NCBI GenBank assembly: GCA_020438525.1
Contig: JAGQUL010000225.1
Location: 1-8,429, forward strand
DNA: 8,429 bases
Reading direction: 5' to 3'
Origin: Thermoleophilia bacterium
GTDB taxonomy: Bacteria; Actinomycetota; Thermoleophilia; Gaiellales; SKUG01
Under the pieces are notes generated by a model that was not told the DNA's origin, ran no database searches, and was given only the letters and a program-made list of their open reading frames with translations. Position 1 is the first letter of the stretch. Each line of letters opens with the position of its first letter. Both the position numbers and the translations under genes were made by a program. This document shows positions 1-5,887 of the stretch, piece after piece.

Positions 1-153
1 CGGCGCGGGAGCCGCTGCGGGCGCGGGCGCGACGCCCGTTGCCCGCGCCGGGGCCACGAGTGCGGCACGGTGCGGCGCGACGATCGGGCTGGTGGCGCCG
101 AGCGTGGTCGCGGTGGTCACGGGAAGCGATCGGATCGTCGAAGCAAGCTGCAT
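1..153 (-). CDS. Possible 5' end of an Ala/Pro/Thr-rich protein (partial)
   Basis: A leftward open frame starts at ATG 153-151 (or GTG 120-118) and runs off the left edge with no stop. The product is rich in Ala, Pro and Thr, and from residue 12 on its third codon positions are mostly G or C. It would be divergent from the helicase gene. The evidence is weak. The plus-strand frame starting at base 2 is also open, to a TGA at 170-172, and shares the same third positions, so GC3 cannot separate the strands. No domain is recognisable in about 50 residues, and the start has no good ribosome-binding site. It could equally be the tail of a rightward gene or non-coding GC-rich DNA. Confidence 0.3.
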   Translation of the reverse strand, partial: MQLASTIRSLPVTTATTLGATSPIVAPHRAALVAPARATGVAPAPAAAPAP

Positions 154-197
154 GACTGGGAATGATCCCTGACGTAGCCGACGCATGCGGCAGACTC

Positions 198-2216
198 ATG
201 CGTGTGACCCCTGCAGCCCCCTCCCCCACCGCTCCGACCGACGCCGACCTCGACGCACGCCGCGAGGCGATCCTCGGGCGGCTCAACGAGTCGCAGCGCG
301 TGGCCGCGGAGGCAGTCCGTGGTCCGGTCGCGATCCTCGCGGGCGCGGGCACGGGCAAGACGACCACGGTCACGCACCGGATCGCGTGGCAGGTGGCGAG
401 CGGCGCGTTCACGCCGCGCGAGCTGCTCGCAGTGACGTTCACCGACAAGGCCGCGGGCGAGCTTCGCGAGCGCCTGGCGGCGCTCGGCGTGACGGGGGTG
501 GAGGCACGCACGTTCCACGGCGCCGCACGGTGGATGCTCGGCGTGCTGTGGGAGCCGCTCACCGGCGAACGCCTGCCTGAGCTGATGCCGCACAAGATCG
601 CGCTGCTCGAGGAGCTCGTGCGCGGGCTGCCCGCGCCTGACTGCTTCCGCCCGCGGCGCGAGGTGGCACAGGAGATCGAGTGGGCGAAGAACCGGCGCGT
701 GTCGCCGGAGCGGTACCTCGACGAGCTCGAGCGCACCGGGCACGAGCAGCCGCTGCGCGACGCCGACCGGATGCAGCGCATCTACGCCGGCTACGAGCGC
801 GCCAAGGCGAACGTGGGAGCATGGGACTTCGAGGACCTGCTGATCAAGCTCGCCGACCTGCTCGACGAGCGCCCCGAGGCGGCCGAGCGGCTGCGGGCAC
901 GGTTCAAGGCGATCACGGTCGACGAGTACCAGGACGTGAACCCGCTCCAGCAGGCGCTGCTCGACCACTGGACCGGCGAGTCGGGTGACATCTGCGTGGT
1001 GGGCGACGACTACCAGACGATCTACGCGTTCACGGGCGCGTCGCCGCGATACCTGCTCGACTTCCCGACGCGGCACCCCGACGCGACGGTGGTGCGGCTC
1101 GAGGAGAGCTACCGCTCGCACCCGCCGGTGCTCGAGCTGGCGAACCGGCTCGTGCCGCGCCTCGGCGGGTTCGAGAAGCAGCTGCGATCAGCGGCGCACC
1201 TGGACGTTCCCGACGCGCCCGATCCCGTCGTCGTGGCCCATGCGACGAGGGCCGACGAGGCGACCTGGGTGGCGGCGGAGTGCAGGCGCCTCCATGCACA
1301 GGGCGTGCCGTGGGACGAGATGGCGGTGCTCTACCGGATCAATGCCCGCTCGCCCGAGTTCGAGGCGGCGATGAGCGCCGCCGACGTGCCGTTCGTGGTG
1401 ACGAGCGGTGCGTTCCTGCAGCGCACCGGGCCGCGTGGCGTGCTGCGCGGCCTGGACCAGCGGCGCTTCGATCCGGACGTGCCGCGCGCCGTTGGGCAGA
1501 TGGCCGAGCGGATGGGCTGGCGCGAGGACGGCAAGGTCAAGGGCAGCGACGAGGCACAGACCCTGCAGGAGGACCTCACGCGCCTGCTCGACCTGGCGAG
1601 CGGCGAGCCATGGGAGGACGTCGGATCGTACGTGGACGCGGTACGGGAACGGTTCGACGTGCGCGCCGACGGTCAGGGCGTGGAGCTGCTCACGATGCAT
1701 CGCGCGAAGGGGCTCGAGTGGACTGCGGTGTTCCTGCCGCGGCTCAATGCGAAGGAGCTGCCGTTCAAGTCGCGCACGAGCGAGGCCGACGTGGACGACG
1801 AGCGGCGGCTGCTGTACGTCGGCATCACGCGCGCGAAGCGCCGGGTGTACCTGTCGCGGGCGGCGGATGCGGGCGCACCGAGCTCGTTCCTCGAGGAACT
1901 CGGGATCGAGCTGCCCAGGTCGTCGACGAGCGGCGGGCGCACGGGCGGCGGCCGCAGCGGTGGCGGCTCGTCGGTGCAGCTCGACGACAGCGATCCGATG
2001 GTCGCGGCGCTGCGTGCGTGGCGCACCGAGGAGTCGCGGAAGATCGGCAAGCCGGCGTACGTCGTGTTCGACAACAAGACGATCGCGGCGATCGCGGCGA
2101 CCGCGCCCGCGAGCCTGGGCGAGCTCGCCGAGGTGAGCGGCGTGGGTCCCACGAAGCTCGAGCGCTGGGGCGAGGCAGTGGTCGACGTGGTGCGCGGCGC
2201 AGGAAGCGACGGCTGA
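198..2216 (+). CDS. uvrD2: UvrD2-like ATP-dependent DNA helicase (superfamily 1A, C-terminal HRDC domain)
   Basis: This is a 3'-5' DNA helicase/translocase of the UvrD/PcrA/Rep class, acting on DNA in repair and replication. Numbered from the ATG at 198, the order is: Q motif LNESQ (29-33), Walker A GAGTGKTTT (49-57), DEYQD Walker B (242-246), motif III GDDYQTIYAFTG (269-280), motif IV EESYRSH (302-308), motif V LTMHRAKGLEW (498-508) and motif VI around DDERRLLYVGITRAKRR (533-549). A Gly/Ser-rich linker (about 574-598) leads to an HRDC domain (about 599-665). That order and the length (672 aa) match actinobacterial UvrD2. Unlike mycobacterial UvrD2, the linker holds no cysteines, so the tetracysteine zinc motif of that family is absent. 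The 2B region between motifs IV and V is short. An ATG at 162 is also in frame, but its 12 extra codons have poor GC3; neither start has a clear ribosome-binding site, and GTG 204 is possible. The stop lies 6 bases before the LysR-type gene, so co-transcription is likely. Confidence 0.9.
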   Translation: MRVTPAAPSPTAPTDADLDARREAILGRLNESQRVAAEAVRGPVAILAGAGTGKTTTVTHRIAWQVASGAFTPRELLAVTFTDKAAGELRERLAALGVTGVEARTFHGAARWMLGVLWEPLTGERLPELMPHKIALLEELVRGLPAPDCFRPRREVAQEIEWAKNRRVSPERYLDELERTGHEQPLRDADRMQRIYAGYERAKANVGAWDFEDLLIKLADLLDERPEAAERLRARFKAITVDEYQDVNPLQQALLDHWTGESGDICVVGDDYQTIYAFTGASPRYLLDFPTRHPDATVVRLEESYRSHPPVLELANRLVPRLGGFEKQLRSAAHLDVPDAPDPVVVAHATRADEATWVAAECRRLHAQGVPWDEMAVLYRINARSPEFEAAMSAADVPFVVTSGAFLQRTGPRGVLRGLDQRRFDPDVPRAVGQMAERMGWREDGKVKGSDEAQTLQEDLTRLLDLASGEPWEDVGSYVDAVRERFDVRADGQGVELLTMHRAKGLEWTAVFLPRLNAKELPFKSRTSEADVDDERRLLYVGITRAKRRVYLSRAADAGAPSSFLEELGIELPRSSTSGGRTGGGRSGGGSSVQLDDSDPMVAALRAWRTEESRKIGKPAYVVFDNKTIAAIAATAPASLGELAEVSGVGPTKLERWGEAVVDVVRGAGSDG

Positions 2217-2222
2217 CGCGCG

Positions 2223-3149
2223 ATGGGCGACATCGATCGACTGCGGGCGTTCATCGCGATCCACCGATACGGCTCGGTCACGGAGGCAGCTCGCCGCCTG
2301 AACATGTCGCAGCCGGCCGTGAGCCAGCAGCTGCAGGCGCTCGAGGCGGTGACGGGGCGATCGCTGTTTCGGCGCCTTCCGCGTGGCGTGGAGCCCACGC
2401 CCGCCGGTCGAGAGCTCGCCGAGCACGTCGGCGCGCATCTCGATTCGCTCGAGGAGGCGTGGGGCCAGTGGCTCGGCCGCATGTCGACGAGCGACGACAA
2501 CCCCATGCGCGGCGCGACGGTGTTCCTGGGTGGTCCGTCGGAGTTCATCGCGGGGCGCGTGCTTCCGGCGCTCGCTCCGCTCGTGTCGGCGGGGGTGCGC
2601 ATGCGCGTGACCGTGGGCAACGACGCGCTCGTGGTCGCCGGGCTCGACGCGCGCGAGCTCGATCTCGCGGTGCTCACCAATCCGATCGATCGCACCGGCG
2701 TGAGCGTGGAGCCGCTCGCGCGTGAGGAGTTCGTGCTCGTGGGTGCGCCCGACGTGGCTGCCGAGCTCGGCAGCCTGGGGCGCGGTGGCAGGCGTGCGGC
2801 GCGCCAGCTCGAGCAGCTGCCGCTGCTGGCCTACGCCGAGGAGCTGCCGCTGATCCGCACGTACTGGCAGGACGTGTTCGACACCGAGCCGCAGGAGCTC
2901 GCAGCGGTCGTGGCCGACAGCCTGCCGGCGCTTGCGGCGCTCGCCGAGCGCGGGCTTGGCATCACGGTGCTGCCACGGCACGTGTGCGAGGACCAGCTCG
3001 CCACCGGGCGTCTCGTGCGCCTGCTCGAGCCGCGTGTGCCACCGTCGAGCGACCTGTTCCTGGCGTGGAGCTCCGGCTCGCGCCGCTCGCTCGCGGTCGC
3101 CGCCGCCTACGATCGCATCCACGACGTGATCGGCACCTCCCACCACTGA
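2223..3149 (+). CDS. LysR-family transcriptional regulator
   Basis: A DNA-binding regulator of 308 aa, the usual LysR length. Residues 1-62 form the winged helix-turn-helix, with the helix pair at about 18-37 (SVTEAARRLNMSQPAVSQQL) followed by the typical LFRR and TPAGREL segments. A linker helix follows at about 65-88. The rest is a two-lobed periplasmic-binding-protein-like effector domain, with recognisable strands ELDLAVLTN and FVLVGAP and, near the C-terminus, the GLGITVLPRHV segment typical of the family. LysR regulators usually bind T-N11-A sites near a divergent target gene, but here the gene sits 6 bases behind the helicase in the same direction. The target is therefore not obvious from context and may be elsewhere. 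The ligand cannot be predicted. The start is the ATG at 2223, giving a family-typical N-terminus; the upstream helicase stop leaves little room for another. Confidence 0.92.
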   Translation: MGDIDRLRAFIAIHRYGSVTEAARRLNMSQPAVSQQLQALEAVTGRSLFRRLPRGVEPTPAGRELAEHVGAHLDSLEEAWGQWLGRMSTSDDNPMRGATVFLGGPSEFIAGRVLPALAPLVSAGVRMRVTVGNDALVVAGLDARELDLAVLTNPIDRTGVSVEPLAREEFVLVGAPDVAAELGSLGRGGRRAARQLEQLPLLAYAEELPLIRTYWQDVFDTEPQELAAVVADSLPALAALAERGLGITVLPRHVCEDQLATGRLVRLLEPRVPPSSDLFLAWSSGSRRSLAVAAAYDRIHDVIGTSHH

Positions 3150-3256
3150 CAGACGCCGGCCCGCCCACGCCGGGTTTCGCGTGCCAGCGTCGGAATCCGA
3201 CCATCGGATGCGAAACTCCCGCTGGCCGGCGATGGGTGGCAGGCGACGGGTGGCTG
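3150..3256. terminator. Convergent intergenic gap with nested inverted repeats
   Basis: This gap separates the converging LysR-type and pdxH stops. It holds CCGGC/GCCGG arms near 3157-3174, a 7-bp pair GTTTCGC (3174-3180) with GCGAAAC (3210-3216), a second 7-bp pair GCCAGCG (3183-3189) with CGCTGGC (3220-3226), and an 11-base palindrome TCGGAATCCGA (3190-3200). The two 7-bp pairs interleave, so they cannot form together as simple hairpins. Either could end transcription from one side. There is no clear T-run, so the terminator role is inferred from position. Confidence 0.4.
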
Positions 3257-3994
3257 TCAGGGAGCGAGGCGGGCGCGCATCCAGCGTGTGCCATGCGGGT
3301 CGACGACGACCTGGCCGCAGCGCGTGAGGCGCTCGCTGCCACCAGCGGCTGCGACGGCTGCCGTGGCGCGTGGCTGGTCGTCGTCGCCCAGCCGCAGGAA
3401 GGTGATCCGGTCGTGCATGCGCCCGGCGCGCCCCTGCCACAGCTCGAGCTCGTCGGCGACGACCCACAGCCCGCCCCACGTGTCGGGCAGCTCGATCCGT
3501 TCGGGATCGATCGCCGCTGCACGCTCGTCGAGCTCGGCGCGCCCGGCGATCGCGCGGGACTGCTCCGACGCGGCCGCACCGATGCGCGCAGCGAGCGGGC
3601 GGGATGCGAAGTACTCCGCGGCGCGGACCCGATCCACAGGCTCGACGCGCCCTGCGACGCGGAACTGGCGCGCCGGTTCCCCCGGCCACCACCAGCACAG
3701 CGACGCGTGCCCGGTCGCGAGCGCCTCTGTCGCCTTGCGGCCGGTCAGATTGGTGTAGATCGCGAACGCCGCGCGCGCAGGATCGACCTGCTTCAGCAAC
3801 ACCATCCGCACGCTCGGCACTCCGTGCGGCGTGCTCGTCGCCAGCGCGCAGGCATTGGGTTCGACCACGGCCGATCGGTTGGTCGCGTCGTCGAACCATG
3901 CGGCGAATGCGCGCATCGGGTCGGTGCCCACCGCCGTCGCAGTCAGCGGGGAATCGTCGTATTCGCTGCGAAGTTCGGACAGGTCGTCGCGCAC
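3257..3994 (-). CDS. pdxH: Pyridoxamine 5'-phosphate oxidase
   Basis: A cytosolic FMN-dependent enzyme that oxidises pyridoxamine 5'-phosphate or pyridoxine 5'-phosphate to pyridoxal 5'-phosphate, the active form of vitamin B6. The 245-aa product shows the family blocks in order: SVRMVLLK (61-68), YTNLTGRKATE (80-90) for FMN-phosphate contact, RQFRVAGRVEPV (109-120), YFASRP (128-133), RIGAAASEQS (137-146), WGGLWVVADELELWQGR (173-189), RMHDR (192-196) and the C-terminal RLAP (242-245). R192 and H194 match the substrate-contact Arg/His pair of the family. Between the HDR block and the terminal RLAP lie about 25 more residues than usual, Ala/Gly-rich, probably an enlarged surface loop. The start is GTG at 3994, with a weak GGTAGG site about 11 bases upstream. 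The gene diverges from the cytochrome gene and no other B6 gene is adjacent. Confidence 0.93.
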   Translation of the reverse strand: MRDDLSELRSEYDDSPLTATAVGTDPMRAFAAWFDDATNRSAVVEPNACALATSTPHGVPSVRMVLLKQVDPARAAFAIYTNLTGRKATEALATGHASLCWWWPGEPARQFRVAGRVEPVDRVRAAEYFASRPLAARIGAAASEQSRAIAGRAELDERAAAIDPERIELPDTWGGLWVVADELELWQGRAGRMHDRITFLRLGDDDQPRATAAVAAAGGSERLTRCGQVVVDPHGTRWMRARLAP

Positions 3995-4053
3995 GAGCCA
4001 AACCTACCCGCTGGTGCAGCGCTCGGGGGGTGGGATCGCGCCGCGCGCACGTG

Positions 4054-4113
4054 TATGCTCGCGGGCGCGTCGCTCGAACGGCGCGTCGAGACACGAAAGG
4101 TTTTCCGGTTCAC
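4054..4113 (+). promoter_or_regulatory. Candidate promoter and leader of the cytochrome gene
   Basis: TATGCT at 4054-4059 fits the actinobacterial TAnnnT -10 pattern, but no good -35 lies 17 bases upstream. A 9-bp direct repeat GGCGCGTCG occurs at 4064-4072 and 4080-4088, in the presumed leader. AAAGG at 4096-4100 is a plausible though distant ribosome-binding site for the ATG at 4114. Placement is inferred from a short match. Confidence 0.3.
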
Positions 4114-4728
4114 ATGCGCGTATCCGTCCTCTCCAGCATCCTGTTGCTCGTCCTTGCGGTGTTCGTCGCCGGCTGTGGCGGCCCCGAGGATTCCGATGCA
4201 GCGTTGTCTGCTGCCTGCGAGCGCCAGATTGCAGAGATCGCGAGCGAAGTCGACGAGTCCAGCACGCCGACGGCGAAGTCAACCAAGGACAAGCTCGCGG
4301 ACGAGACGTTGATCGAGTGTGCCGGACAGGAAGTCATCATCGCGAGCCCGGACGACGAGAACGTCGGTGCCAGGGAAGACACGACCTTGGATGCCGGAGG
4401 CGACGCGGCGATGGGCGACGACACGAAGGCAGACGACGGCTCGGCAGCTGACGACAAGGAGGCCGGCGCGGGCGCAGCGGCGACCAAGCCGGCGGAGCTC
4501 GACCCGGCGGCCCGCGATCAGTTCTCCACCACGTGTGGCGGCTGCCACGCGCTGAGCGACGCCGGCACCTCGGGCGCGGTCGGCCCGAACCTCGACGACA
4601 CGAAGATGACCGCCGACGAGATCGAGCAGCAGATCATCAACGGCGGCGGCGCGATGCCGCCGGGCCTGCTGCAGGGCGAGGATGCCAAGTCCGTCGCCGA
4701 GTACGTCGCCGGCGCTGCAGCGCAGTAG
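4114..4728 (+). CDS. Membrane-anchored (lipoprotein) c-type cytochrome
   Basis: A 204-aa exported electron-transfer protein. Residues 1-20 form a lipoprotein signal peptide ending in a lipobox, VAG before C21, so the mature protein should be lipid-anchored on the outer face of the membrane. A small domain (22-75) with two cysteines, C35 and C69, follows and could hold a disulfide. Next is an acidic Asp/Ala/Gly-rich linker (about 78-130), then a class I cytochrome c domain. The haem site is C141-G-G-C144-H145, and M181 in GGGAMPP is the likely sixth ligand. The domain is compact, like cytochrome c551/c6 and the lipoprotein cytochromes of Gram-positive bacteria. It probably shuttles electrons between a quinol-oxidising complex and a terminal oxidase, but no oxidase or maturation gene is in view. 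The closing helix EDAKSVAEYVAGA is typical. The partner complex is unknown. Confidence 0.88.
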   Translation: MRVSVLSSILLLVLAVFVAGCGGPEDSDAALSAACERQIAEIASEVDESSTPTAKSTKDKLADETLIECAGQEVIIASPDDENVGAREDTTLDAGGDAAMGDDTKADDGSAADDKEAGAGAAATKPAELDPAARDQFSTTCGGCHALSDAGTSGAVGPNLDDTKMTADEIEQQIINGGGAMPPGLLQGEDAKSVAEYVAGAAAQ

Positions 4729-4730
4729 CA

Positions 4731-4747
4731 ACGCGACCCGGTCGCGT
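4731..4747. terminator. Bidirectional hairpin between converging genes
   Basis: A perfect 7-bp inverted repeat, ACGCGAC with GTCGCGT around a CCG loop, sits 2 bases after the cytochrome stop and ends on the last base of the hlyIII stop codon. Its place between converging stops suggests a shared terminator. No T-run follows on either strand. Confidence 0.5.
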
Positions 4748-5454
4748 CACAGCCCGGGCGTAGTGACGAGCGGCCAGACCGCCAGGAAGTGGCAGGTCGC
4801 GGCCGCGACCACGAGCGCGTGGAACACCTCGTGGAACCCGAAGATCTTCGGGAGCGGGTTGGGTCGCTGGAACAGGTAGACGAGCCCGCCGATCGTGTAG
4901 AGCACGCCGCCGACTGCCGTGAGCACGATCGTGGTGGGCCCCATCTTGTCGAGCGCCGGCAGCAGCAGGAGCCCGGCCCACCCCATGGCGATGTAGCTGC
5001 CGACCTGCAGCCACCGAGGCTGGTTTGCGATCAGCCAGCGCAGGGCGATCCCGATCGCGGCGAGCCCCCACATGACGCTGAGCACGATGATCCGCCACGA
5101 TCCGTCGAGCAGCACGAGCGCGAACGGCGTGCACGACGACGCGATCAGCACGTAGATCATCGAGTGGTCGAGCTTGCGGATGCGGTGGTAGGCCGCGGGT
5201 CGCCACTTGATGCGGTGGTACAGGGCGCTCGTGCCGAGCGCGAGCGTGAGTCCGGCACCGTAGATCGCCGACGCCACGACCTGCACCGAAGCGGCTGCCT
5301 GGACGATCAGCACGACCATCGCCGCGATCGCGGTGATGAACCCGAGGGCGTGCGACACGCCGCGCAGCAGCGGTCGCGCGAGGTATGCCTCCAGCAGCAC
5401 CGCCGCATCGTCGCGAAGGTGGGCGAGCTCGTCTCGTACGTCGTCGATCGTCAT
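4747..5454 (-). CDS. Hemolysin III / TrhA (PAQR-like) family membrane protein
   Basis: A 235-aa integral membrane protein with about seven hydrophobic segments (roughly 33-53, 57-75, 96-113, 119-138, 150-167, 176-195 and 211-231). The family signatures are present: SALYHR (76-81), LDHSMIYVLIASSCTPF (95-111) and FGFHEVFHALVVAAATCHF (205-223). H80, D96, H208, H212 and H222 are the residues expected to line the family's metal site. The protein is distantly related to eukaryotic adiponectin/progestin receptors. Bacterial members have been linked to membrane lipid homeostasis, and the haemolysin name is historical. An N-terminal charged helix (3-24) precedes the first membrane segment. The ATG at 5454 has only a weak ribosome-binding site. 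Upstream lies a 433-base region without a convincing gene that may include its leader; an 11-base palindrome CGTTC-G-GAACG (5470-5480) sits 15 bases before the start. Confidence 0.9.
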   Translation of the reverse strand: MTIDDVRDELAHLRDDAAVLLEAYLARPLLRGVSHALGFITAIAAMVVLIVQAAASVQVVASAIYGAGLTLALGTSALYHRIKWRPAAYHRIRKLDHSMIYVLIASSCTPFALVLLDGSWRIIVLSVMWGLAAIGIALRWLIANQPRWLQVGSYIAMGWAGLLLLPALDKMGPTTIVLTAVGGVLYTIGGLVYLFQRPNPLPKIFGFHEVFHALVVAAATCHFLAVWPLVTTPGL

Positions 5455-5648
5455 CGCTCACACGGTACCCGTTCGGAACGCGTCGCGCACGCCGTGTCCA
5501 ATTCATGACATCGGGGTGGGCGACCGGTTCGGTCGGCGTTCCCGGCTCGGCGACACCAGCGAAGTACAGGCGTCTACACCGCAGCGTTGCCGGCCACCAA
5601 CCCCGGCACGCACGCAGATCACAATCAGGACGTTGCCATCGTCGCTTC

Positions 5649-5739
5649 CGGAGCCCCGAACCTCCGCTCGCGACACTCGAACCGGAGCCCCGAACCTCCG
5701 ATTCGAATCACCGCGAAGGGCCCCGAACCCCTTCTGCGG
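5649..5739. repeat. Three hairpins with an identical loop and different, compensated stems
   Basis: Hairpins one and two are identical (5649-5666 and 5683-5700): stem CGGAG/CTCCG and loop CCCCGAAC. The third has stem GAAGGG/CCCTTC (5715-5720 with 5729-5734) and the same loop at 5721-5728. Past a bulged T its stem extends by CCGC/GCGG (5711-5714 with 5736-5739). The loops start 34 and 33 bases apart. A 10-base palindrome GATTCGAATC (5700-5709) separates hairpins two and three. The stem sequence changes between copies while pairing is kept, which suggests a folded element rather than chance. The loop reads GTTCGGGG on the minus strand; which strand is transcribed is unknown. Confidence 0.6.
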
Positions 5740-5760
5740 CGAGAGGATGGCATCGGACAC

Positions 5761-5817
5761 GCGACCCCGGTCGCGCCCGCCAATTCCCAACCTCGCAGCG
5801 GGCGCGAACGGGGTCGC
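5761..5817 (-). terminator. Long hairpin, 20-bp arms with one mismatch
   Basis: Arms at 5761-5780 and 5798-5817 pair at 19 of 20 positions around a 17-base loop. It lies 70 bases beyond the stop of the leftward gene that ends at 5888, so it may end that transcript or protect its 3' end. No T-run follows on the minus strand, while on the plus strand the pyrimidine-rich ATTCTTCTTC follows. Its strand and role are therefore uncertain. Confidence 0.5.
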
Positions 5818-5887
5818 CATTCTTCTTCGCGCACTCCGGGCGGTCGTAGACGAACGGCCCGCGGTCCGGACGCAGGCGCGAGCGGTG

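Larger units (their letters stand above)
5455..5887. other. 433-base region without a convincing gene, rich in hairpins
   Basis: This stretch lies between the hlyIII start and the stop of the next leftward gene. Open frames exist on both strands, but none resembles a known protein, and the repeats inside fall in different reading frames, which argues against coding. It holds an 11-base palindrome (5470-5480), a small hairpin CGACC/GGTCG with loop GGTTC (5521-5535), a hairpin TGCCGG/CCGGCA (5588-5608), three related hairpins (5649-5739) and a 20-bp hairpin (5761-5817). On the leftward strand this could be the 3' end of the upstream transcript plus the hlyIII leader, or a separate structured RNA. 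No promoter could be placed with confidence. Confidence 0.5.

Noticed and set aside
1..50. GC-rich inverted repeat (arms at 1-9 and 42-50).
   Set aside because: Several overlapping registers of the same CG-rich string pair equally well; it looks like compositional noise, possibly within a coding end.
1188..4094. Very long leftward open frame antisense to the helicase, the LysR-type gene and pdxH.
   Set aside because: It is Arg/Ala/His-rich with no domain, and overlaps three well-supported genes. Long shadow frames are expected at this GC content.
5649..5739. CRISPR-like array.
   Set aside because: Only three units; the common part is about 8-18 bases with 15-17-base gaps, the third unit differs in its stem, and no cas gene is present.
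5690..5760. tRNA gene suggested by the TTCGAATC motif.
   Set aside because: TTCGAATC here is part of a 10-base palindrome; no cloverleaf arms or anticodon stem could be placed around it on either strand.
5503..5820. Leftward open frame of 105 codons in the hairpin region.
   Set aside because: The repeat units inside are 33-34 bases apart and so fall in different frames; no domain and no ribosome-binding site are seen. Hairpin structure explains the sequence better, though a small gene cannot be excluded.
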